A stretch of 64,000 bases of DNA, taken from positions 558,001 to 622,000 of the forward strand of contig JACGCN010000003.1 in assembly GCA_014905825.1 (NCBI GenBank). Reading direction: 5' to 3'. The DNA is from Lyophyllum atratum (lineage: Eukaryota; Basidiomycota; Agaricomycetes; Agaricales; Lyophyllaceae). Both the position numbers and the translations under genes were made by a program. How positions within the stretch are numbered: position 1 is the first letter of the stretch; each line of letters starts with the position of its first letter. Under the pieces are notes generated by a model. That model made no database searches. It saw only the letters and a program-made list of their open reading frames with translations, and was not told the DNA's origin. Positions 22,084 to 31,183 of this stretch are shown here, one piece after another.

Positions 22084-23152
22084 GCCACTACTTTGCGTGC
22101 ATGATAGATCCCTTTCTCTTTTCCCTGGTCATTTACATATTCTACTCATTCGTCGAGCTTGCTTTTGCACTCCAAGGTCTACGCTGTCTTTACACATTCC
22201 TTGCTACCACACATTCGTTTATCTTGTACTACTGTATGCTATCTTTCCCGTTTATCTTTCTACGTCATGTAGATAATTCGAATCTGTTTCCTTTCGCTTC
22301 TGCGCGCAGGTTTTACTATTGTTATCTTTGTCAATGCGCATAGCAGTTGATAGAAGGTCGGCCTCGGCTGAGTCACCAATGTTTGCATCCAATTCGCTAC
22401 GGCAAGGTCAATTGAAGCTCCATCAGATGACGCTACGTTATAACTTCCTCGGGAGGCTCCTCTGCTTAATATAAACATAAGCATCTAGTGCATACATGGC
22501 CCGCCTTGTCAAGATGGGTATTCCCACACCTATCAATAGACGTCACTTGAACAGACACCCACCATGTTCGGTTCCTGCATGTATAATATCGTATGTCAGG
22601 CAGAGTCATAAGGTCGTTCAGGCTCCAACGGTGTCCCTGTGACCCTTTCACTTACCACCATAAGTAACGACAATGATGCAGGTTCTGAATCGTCCACGGC
22701 TTGCAGTGATGTCTATGACTCAAAATATCTAGCGATTCGGGCGCGAATGAGGCGCTGATGCTGATATTATGAGGGTGCCATAATTAACTCAACCGTGGCA
22801 GAGTCTAGTACGAGAATGGTTGTGCGCCACGACTTCGGCCCGGAAGCTTTTCTTCAAGTTCGTGAGAGTCTTTTTGCTACATACGGTTTGATCTGTCTCC
22901 CTCGGTGGCTTCCAGTTCTCTTCGGTTCCTGCACTTGATAGAAGCTCCCGACATGTCGGCGAAAGACCGTTTTCATCAAGTGACAGATTAGGGAAAAGTC
23001 ATCTTCCCTGGTGTAACTTGGAAGTTGGAACTAGAGGGGGACAAACATTGGTGAGATGTTTGCGAGACAACTGATTGCATTTATTGGGAGTACGAAGTAC
23101 AACAGATTGGGATACAGAGGTATATACATTGATTGATGTGGTAGCTTCACGT
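22084..23152. other. Convergent intergenic region
   Basis: About 1.07 kb between the MFS gene and the VWA gene. No gene, RNA or repeat recognised. Confidence 0.45.
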
Positions 23153-24938
23153 TCAAGGGATGCGTTTGGCACGGATGTTGGGATGCAGCCCACCAAGGAG
23201 AATCCTCTCCAACTTGTCGGGAGAGATCGTTCCCGGGCCGGCATACGGCACGCTGTCGACCATGTTCTAAGGGATAAGCACCAGGTTATTGGGATGGTGT
23301 CAGGGCAAAGACAAGATGTGCTTACGCCGGTATCGGCCTGCAGGAGCTTGGGCAGATTGGTAGCAGCAGTGGGATCGGAACCGATTTGCACGAACTGCAC
23401 ACCCATGGAGTTGGGGTGGTGCGGCCCAGCCTTGATACGTGCGCCGGCCTTGACAAGCACTTGAGTGAGCTCGAACTCAGCCGGGTCATCTTACAAAGCG
23501 TAGATGTCAGTAGTGTTGTCTCGTGGAAGGAGCGCTTGGTACGCACTGGGAACACCGTCGGTGATGCAGATGAGATCGAGGGGCTTGATCTGGCCATATG
23601 CCGGCGTGCCCTTGGCAGCCTCGAGTCTATCGATGTGAGCGTTCAGTATCGCGCTGACTCTGGTACCTGTCGGGGTGTTGCCTGAATGTGGACTAGTTAT
23701 ATTTGGTTTGAGCCGTGTGATAGAGAAACGAATTACCACTGGGGCCGACTTTCGTCATGGCCGCAGCAACTTTGCCTTTGTCCTAAGAAGTGACGAAATA
23801 GTGAGGAATAAGGCCTATGATTCAATTCTGAAGGTGTAGTCACCGTGACGGATTGAATCTCGTTCTTGAACAAGAATTTGTCATTGGAGTTGAGGAAGGA
23901 CATGTCGATGCCGTCAGCATCGAAGCCAGAATCGATGACGACGTTCGCAAGACCGTCGAGCGCGTTACGCGCCTCGACCCATCTGTTCTCGTCCGCCATC
24001 TGTCGTGAATATGTAAATTGGCGGTCAGACAAGTAAACGGAAGCAACAAACAGAGCCGGAGTCGTCGATGAGGAAGGAAACGTCATACTGCCTAATACGT
24101 TGATTTTAGCGAGTGCAGTGAATCTCAAATGAACAACTAACCTGAGGTAGTTCTCGAACTTGGAGGGACGAGGTAAATCGAGGACGGGGTTGTAACCCGG
24201 GATGACGTTGTCCGGAACTTTGGGCGGGATTTCATTCGGGTTGATCTTGACGACGTGAATAGTCAAGACGCTGAGGTCGACTTTCAAGACTCAATCCAAG
24301 TAAGATCAAAGCTTGAACCCACGAGTCATCATATTGCCCGCTGCCCGCGACTTGAGCAGTGTCCTTAGTATCCTCGACGAAGACCTGATCACAAAAAGGT
24401 GAGACTCATCCACCTGATGCGCGCAACACGTACGAAGTATGTAACGTAGTCAGGGATGCTTGCTGACGCGCCGTCAGGCTTGGCAGACTAGATAATGGAT
24501 ATACTTAGCAAGCGTCAGCGAGAAGAAAGTGCACGCGTACGAATTGAATGTCGAGCTTAGTGGAAGCGTAAGTCGGCTTCATGAAGTCTCTTGCTTTGAC
24601 ATCGGCAGCCGCGTCAGCGGCGTAGAATACTTTGACGTCCAGAGTGACGGGATGGTCGCGAGGCTCTACGGGGAACGTAGTTTTCCCGTTCGCCGCGTCG
24701 GGCATGGGGCCCTGGAGTCCCTTTTTACTGTGGAAGAGAACAGAGCTATCGAACGCATTGGTCTGAACGAAGATTCCCTGCTGGTAGGGTTTCCTAGAAA
24801 TCTGGACAAGAGCTGAGTTATCGTAAATGATGGTGAACATTGAGAAACACCTACAGCAGAGAGCGTAATGAACCAATCGGGCGGGATGGTAAATTGGACG
24901 GTGGAGCCGACGGGCGGGGTGAATGAAGGTCGAGACAT
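23153..24938 (-). CDS. Shared N-terminal module + von Willebrand factor A domain protein
   Basis: About 415 residues from about eleven short exons; no signal peptide, so probably cytosolic. Residues 1-165 are the module shared with three neighbours: MSRPSFTPPVGSTVQFTIPP, then ISRKPYQQ, LDVKVFYA, IPDYVTYF, VFVEDTK, YDDS and VLTIHVVK. The rest is a VWA domain with an intact MIDAS metal site: DVSFLIDDSGS (DxSxS), the Thr in GNTPTGTRVSAILNAHIDRL and the Asp in PLDLICITDGVP, ending with LERILLGGLHPNIRAKRIP. VWA domains bind protein partners through a divalent metal. The first VWA join uses the acceptor CCTCAG near 24270, chosen because it restores both frame and alignment with the neighbours. Divergent from the DyP gene at 25971. 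It may be the organising or sensing member of the cluster, which is inference. Confidence 0.82.
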
Positions 24939-25970
24939 GCTACGATGAATGACCAGAGCTCGTCTATCGCAGTTTATATACATAGGCCCAAAGTATACTC
25001 GGTTCAAATCAGTGTTTCTCGATTCAGAACTATGTTCGTGAATCGATCGGAATCGGTTCGTGCCAGGTCGTACCCCGCATTTCATATCGATCTTCGGAGC
25101 TCGAGCCAGGTGACGACTTCAGAGAACAATCAGAAGGATGTAGAAGACGCGACGTTGCTCTATCACAAAGCTTTCCTTCATTAGTATAGCGAAGATCCTT
25201 GGCCATCGAACATCGCTCATCGGCGGACCTGAAGTCAAACCCATCTCCTACTTGCCATCGATTATCCCAACCATTTAGAGTATAGCAAAGCCCCGAACAA
25301 AAATGAAGACCCTTGCTTCGAACATGGAGACGCGATAGTGGCGCTGGCAGAAGTGTGATCGGGTGGGAGTCGGTAGACAGCAATTATGGTCGACGTGTGC
25401 ACATGCCAAAGGTGCGATAAGTTAAAGCGAAATGCAACGAAATCCGACAGCAAGTCGCTTTCAACAAAGTGGATTTAGGCAAGGAGAGCGAGATGAATAA
25501 TAGTTACAAGAGCAGGTGAATGGTCAGCTGGGAGCATAAGACTGGTTTCTTGATTGACAGCTTAACTTTGAGCCCTCAAAGACAAGTTGAATGGAAGCAG
25601 CATGGAAGGGTTATGAACGTAGCCGTATCGTCCAGTTCGTCGGGAAGGTCTATCTCGAACAGGACAAGGAGATAAAGATCGTGAAGAGTGTGCGGGGCAA
25701 CCTTCGTCACAAGCAGGGACAAATATCCACCCTCTCGGTGATATCCAGTGCCGAACTTTTCATTACAACCATGTCATGTTCTTCTGTAGCACTCGGGGAG
25801 AAGTTCTTAGGATCTTGAACCTCAGGATTCACCGACTGGAAGAATCTCAGTTGTAGCATGCCCGCGCAAACACCTCCGATGATGCGGCTACTGCTATAGT
25901 ACTAAAACCCTGAGGTAGGTCACATTCGAGAACAAGTCCCATCTTCTCGGTCAGGACGTTCTCGCAAACC
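24939..25970. promoter_or_regulatory. Shared divergent promoter region of VWA and DyP genes
   Basis: 1.03 kb between the start codons of two genes with the same N-terminal module. TATATAAA for the VWA gene lies at 24973-24980. No TATA box as clear is seen near 25971. No convincing gene inside. Confidence 0.5.
24973..24980 (-). promoter_or_regulatory. TATA box of the VWA gene
   Basis: TATATAAA on the minus strand, 35-42 nt upstream of the ATG at 24938. Confidence 0.5.
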
Positions 25971-28361
25971 ATGTCTCGCCCAAAGTCTAGCGTAAATGGA
26001 ACCAATGTTAAGATTGTAGTACCCACTGGTTGGACCAGCATAGTGACTGCGGTAAATAGGGAATTCATTCTTTTTCCTCGACCAATTGCACTTACAATGA
26101 TCACATCAGGTCACTCGCAGGAGCTACAACCAACTCTTTGTATGCGAGCACGATGACGGAGGATCCATGCGCACGACCCTCTTTGCGAACAAATGGCAGA
26201 CTCCTGATGTGACGATGCTCGACACGTCCAATAACTCCCCTCAGCTCGGAATCAGCCCACAGACCGTCGCTGTGAATTTGAGTCTCCAGTTCTATTACTC
26301 TCAGACGGCGTCCACCAACGGGGCCGCTCTGCGAGCCGATCAGTACAAGAGTACTGAAATTAACGTCCTCACTGTGAGATCACTTACCCCTCACACCATT
26401 GTCTCTGCGTCTTCCTAACGCGCCTTATAGTCAGATAAGCCGCCCAATGCTCCTCCCGAGTTCCCGGACTATGTTTCCTATATTGTCCGTACTCCCATCT
26501 TTCTGTATCATTATGACCAAAGTCTGATGATATGCCACATTAGATCCTAGTAGAGGACGCACGTGCGGATCAACAGGCTCCGGGCAAGCCTCGGTTCGAC
26601 GATATGTGAGCTCATTCTCGCCTGGATGGTCTATTACCTGAGCTGACCTTCTCCGATGTTAGGGTCGTCACAGTCCACTGTATGAAGAACCAGCAGTCAA
26701 CGACGGCTCCGCCTGCCCCAGTATACAATCTACAGAACATCCAGGGTGATATCTTGTACGTATTTATCTTGACTATGATGATGTCAAAATAATTCAAGCT
26801 CGCGAACGCAGACCTTCTCTTCCCAAAGCCTTGGAATATTTCTACTATTTCCAAATAACTGATGTCGAAAGATTCCGTGCAACTTTCGGACAGTTCATCG
26901 TGCCAAAAGTCACAACAACCTTCCAACTCGCCAACGCTCCTGCTTTCCCACCACCTGGGACCCCAGGAATCACATTCCTTGGCCTTAACGTCGGGTTCAC
27001 CCACCTTGCTCTCCAGATGTTCGACATGACAGGCGACCTCCTCGATGACTCTTTCGTGAAGGGTCAACAGCAAGACTCCAAGTCTCTTGGCGACGCAGGC
27101 ACTCAGCGTGGAGACTTCTGGACCCCTCGCTGGGATCCCGAATACAAAGTCGACATCCACGGCATCTTCCTCATTACCGCGTACACCGACGCCATTGCTG
27201 CCCAGTTCGTGACAGACATGGAGAGGGCCTTCTCTTATAGCGCCAACCGCATGTCGATCAAGAAAGTCGTCCTCTTCAAGGGCGCGCCGCGCGCCAAACC
27301 CGAGGATCGAAACGACCACTTCGGGTACCGAGGTGGAATGTCCAACCCGCAGGTCAGAGGCGTATCCTTCGAGACCGTACAGCAACCCGAGATCAGGTAC
27401 CCCGGTTCACCTATCATTCCTTTGGGTGTAATCGTGATGGGCTACGACGGAGATGAGGACAAGGACAAGAGGCCGGCCTGGGCGAAGGACGGGACATTCA
27501 TGGTTACTCGCAAGCTGAACAATCTGGTACCCGAGTTCGACGACTTCTTGCTTCTCCATGGACCCAGGATCTTCCCGAATATTCCTGCCAAGGACGCCGC
27601 TGATCGTCTAGGCGCACGTCTCTTCGGAAGGTGGAAGGATGGTAAGCAGCTAAAATGATGATATATATTAGACCCGTTACTGATAGATTTATAGGCACGC
27701 CCACCGAGCTCTCTCCGGACGCGCCTGATCGCACCATCTCGGGCGATGATAAGAAGATCAACAACTTCGTCTTTGATCAGTCCAAGGGTCAGACTCGCTG
27801 CCCATTTGCGGCCCATATGAGGAAGTCGAACCCTCGAAACGATGTCTCGCCTGTTGAATCCGTCTTCAAGCACTTGTAAGTCCATTCTATCAACCAACCA
27901 TACTGCGCCTTATGTATTGGACTCTCTAGCATAAGGAGGCACAACATGCCATACGGCCCCGAGGTAAGCGCCGAAGAGCGTGACGGCCACGGCACGATCA
28001 ACGAGCGCGGCTTGCACGTCGTCTGCTATGCCAGCAGCATCGTCCGCGGCTTCAAGTTCTACCAGCAAGGTAATGTCATTATTCCCTTGTGCTCGCCTCA
28101 TTCCTTACTGAGCCTCATCACTTCGCAGCCTGGTACAACGAACCCAACTTCCCGCCTGGCAAACCCGAGCTTCCGGGCTTGGATCCTATCTTCGGACAAA
28201 CCGGCGAGGAGGACCAGGACAACCACCGTTACATGACTGGTTCGAACCCGAGCGCCGAGCAGCAGGTGATGTCGTTCCCCAAGAAGTTCATCGATCCGAG
28301 GGGTGGAGAGTACTTCTTCGCGCCGTCCATCTCGACCATGAAGAGTATCATCGCGAAGTAG
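25971..28361 (+). CDS. Shared N-terminal module + DyP-type peroxidase-like protein (DyP1)
   Basis: Nine exons: 25971-26051, 26110-26373, 26431-26484, 26544-26605, 26663-26755, 26812-27641, 27695-27875, 27930-28069 and 28129-28361 (1938 nt, 645 residues). Residues 1-165 are the shared module (MSRPKSSVNGTNVKIVVPTG, VTRRSYNQ, LSLQFYYS, FPDYVSYI, ILVED, FDDM, VVTVHCMKN). A short linker leads to a dye-decolorizing peroxidase domain: NLQNIQGDI, PGTPGITFLGLNVGFTHLAL, KPEDRNDHFGY, WAKDGTFMVTRKLNNLVPEF, the proximal haem His in CPFAAHMRKSNPRND, the distal Arg segment IRRHNMPYGPE, and GLHVVCYASSIVRGFKFYQQ. The GXXDG motif, whose Asp is the usual catalytic acid, reads GYRGG here. No signal peptide, unlike many secreted fungal DyPs. 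It may therefore be haem-binding with altered peroxidase chemistry. Confidence 0.9.
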
Positions 28362-29144
28362 GTCTCAGATAGTGTCATCTTCTGCTGTGGGTCCTGAGTA
28401 AGAATGAAATCTGTACTATGTTCTATGTATGCATCTGTACCAAATCTTGCGAATGTTACTATCGAACGTTGACTCTTTGCGTTTCTTCGTTCTGGCTAAG
28501 CACGATCGGAAATTCAGACGACTCCTCGCAAGTTCGTGGAAGTGACTTCGAGTTCGTGGGCAGGGGTTTGGTGCTTAGACGTCCGCGCATTGGGTCAGTG
28601 ATCGCTAACTCGAAGCGCTACTTAGAAGTATTTAAAGTTTCCAACTTAAGACATCAACATATCTTCCAGCGTCTGGGAGCTGGTGTTGCGAGTAAATGAC
28701 GCCTAAGACCACTTCATGACCCTTTCGATGGTTTGTAGTCCTGTAAAGAAGATCAGATCGTGTAGAGACTTCCTATTTTACTGTGAGATAAACTGCGGGT
28801 GTCCTCAACGGTGTAAAAGATGAAAATATAGGAAGTATCCACGACATATCTCAGTCGTGTACAGCATATCGACTGAGATACATCCGTATACCCTATCAAC
28901 TCGTTGGCGGGGTGCTAGCCACTCCTATTTGACGATGATCTTATCCAAGATCTTATCTTATCAATTCACCTTCCGCGATTACGCAGCGACGTTTCTTGAA
29001 AGTTCGTGTGCTCGACACTTGGGGACCAGAGTTTGTTCAAGTCGCTTCATGTTCAAATAATAGCACAGTTTATTTCGCATTGTTACATCAGAGTACAGTT
29101 AATAGCTATGTCGACGGCCCGCATTCGGCCGCGACGCAGTCCCT
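28362..29144. other. Convergent intergenic region
   Basis: About 0.8 kb between DyP1 and the module-only gene. Nothing recognised. Confidence 0.45.
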
Positions 29145-29839
29145 TCACTTCTGGACGAAGTGAATGGTTGCAACGCTAGAGGTATGTGATCAGGTCGAGG
29201 GGAGGGGAAGATTGTGAAGGTACGCACGCATCATCGAATTGACCTGTATTGGCCTCTTGGCTAGATGTGTCCTCGACGAAGACCTGTAAGGCGTCAGAGA
29301 CCGATCTGTATGACGAAAAGAGACACCTACAAAGAAGGTGATGTTATCGGCTCCCGCAAAGGAGCCAGGGAGCTTCGCTGCCTGCGAACACAGTAAGTTA
29401 CGCCATCTCTTACACAAGAGACGAAAATAGAACACTTACTTGAACGACGTGAACTTTGCTGGAGAAAGATTTGTTCGTGGCCAACACCTCAGCCGATTTG
29501 ACTGGTGTGGTGGAGTAGTAGAAGGCGAATTCTAGTTCGTAATCGTCGTCCTGGGCGACAAGTGGAAGGGAGGTCGCCTTGTCGAGAGTGACCTTCATTT
29601 GTTCGTTGACTGAACTGGGCTCCGACCCGAATACACGGGTGTTTCGAACAAAGAAGTCGTACGAAACTGCACAACCCTGTGAGTATGGTTTGCGAGAGAT
29701 CTGTTGTAATGCATTAGGAGCGATTCGATCCTGTGGATGAGGAGGTATTTACGGCGGTGGTGATCGCATACCAGTTGGCAGGAACATTGATTGTGAATTT
29801 GGCACCAACGGGGTTTGCAGCGAGTGATGGACGGGACAT
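29145..29839 (-). CDS. Module-only protein: the shared N-terminal domain on its own
   Basis: About 161 residues in five exons with the same intron positions as the other three genes. It reads MSRPSLAANPVGAKFTINVP, then ISRKPYSQGCAVSYDF, ELEFAFYYSTTP, ADNITFF, VFVEDTSSQ, FDDA, and stops right after VATIHFVQK (TGA 29145-29147). The stop falls exactly where the VWA, DyP and flavoenzyme genes pass into their own domains. The module is therefore a natural unit able to exist alone. It appears beta-rich, with alternating hydrophobic residues. I do not recognise it as a known family, and no signal peptide or membrane segment is present. It could be a homotypic partner or assembly subunit for the three multidomain proteins, which is inference. 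Divergent from the flavoenzyme gene. Confidence 0.8.
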
Positions 29840-29885
29840 GGCTAAAGGCGAAGGATAAGGCTGAGTTCGACTTGTGTGTGTAAGC

Positions 29886-29892
29886 TATTATA
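29886..29892 (-). promoter_or_regulatory. TATA-like element of module-only gene
   Basis: TATAATA on the minus strand, 47-53 nt upstream of the ATG at 29839. Confidence 0.4.
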
Positions 29893-31132
29893 TGGCGCGA
29901 AAGATGCAAGCTCCCGTGATTCTTAAGGTGGTCTCAGGATCTCAAAGGGATTTCGATAGCGCAGAATCTCGCTTGCTCAAAAGCTGGGCAACCTGAGGAT
30001 TTTGATATCAGATAACGAAGTGACAGGGTGAGCGTACACCCCAGAAACGTTAGGAACGCGCTCCAGCCGCCGGACAAGCTTGTGCATTGTCTTTGGACGC
30101 CATTCTAGCTCCACGAAGCAGGGATGAGATGGCAATCAAAGAGTTTTCAAGATCTGATACCGACGCTATGAATCACGAGAACAGCGCAGTTAGGTGCGAA
30201 GTTTAGGCTGGCAGGGGGAATGAAGGCTCGGGGTCGAAGATGATGTCGTCGAGCCGCTGAACTCATGATCATCGACGTCAGAATAAGGGCTGATTCGAGT
30301 AACGAACCAACGTGCCTGATAACCGAGCTTGGGTTATAATCTGTTTGGTTGTTTTTTCTTCGGAGCCATCACAAGCCCGGACGGACACAGTTCTAAACTC
30401 AACCAGGTGGAAGTGGCGCATTCCCTTGATTCTACTCGCAAGATTAATCGCGTTTATCGTACACCATGCAAAGCTCCATTATAGTACCCGTTTTTGACGG
30501 CTCATTAAAGGCGTTATGGAAGCCTCGAAGTTGTATGTCCGTAGTTGGAGCATCCTTGTCTTCCAGGTTCTGATTTTCATCTTCTAGACGACACGAAGCT
30601 AGCTAGACTTATCACAGAAGAGGGTTCGGGTTCATCCCTATGAACCGCCCTACCTTCGGATGCATTTCTTCGGCACTCGCTCTAAGGTCTTCGACCCCAG
30701 ATCTTCAGCAATTCTGCGTAGGCTGCATATTTACTGCCGAAACCTTCCTGCTTTGCTAGTAAAGATCAGTCGGGTGACTCATATCGATATCTATCTAATC
30801 CGAATCGTGGAATGGCTTGCACACATGTGGTTATCAGTTCCTCAACTGCCAATATCCCCGGAGAAGCTCCCTCCAACACATCACAACGTCATACATCTGG
30901 ACCTGACGATGAAAAGGAGATGCAACGCCCCTACCAGAAAAGTGAACCAAGATTAAGGGCAACGATGGCGCAAGACAAGAAACCACGGGTCCTTCTTGCA
31001 TCCGAATTATAGTTGTCAGTTCAGGACGGAGCAAGAAGAATGTCATTACTGCAAGCAACTTCGCGGAATCCTGGGGTCTCTCGAGGAAATCCCACCATTT
31101 CAAATCCCAAACCCTATGACACGGAACGTATC

Positions 31133-31139
31133 TTATAAG
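31133..31139 (+). promoter_or_regulatory. TATA-like element of flavoenzyme gene
   Basis: TTATAAG, 45-51 nt upstream of the ATG at 31184. Confidence 0.4.
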
Positions 31140-31183
31140 TGCGTAGGACTTCTCACACAAATCAGCGCATCCCACAAATTGCC

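Larger units (their letters stand above)
29840..31183. promoter_or_regulatory. Shared divergent promoter region of module-only and flavoenzyme genes
   Basis: 1.34 kb between two start codons, with TATA-like elements at both ends (29886-29892 on the minus strand and 31133-31139 on the plus strand). No gene recognised inside. Confidence 0.5.

Noticed and set aside
26612..27385. 257-residue minus-strand ORF
   Set aside because: Antisense of DyP1 exon 6; no domain.
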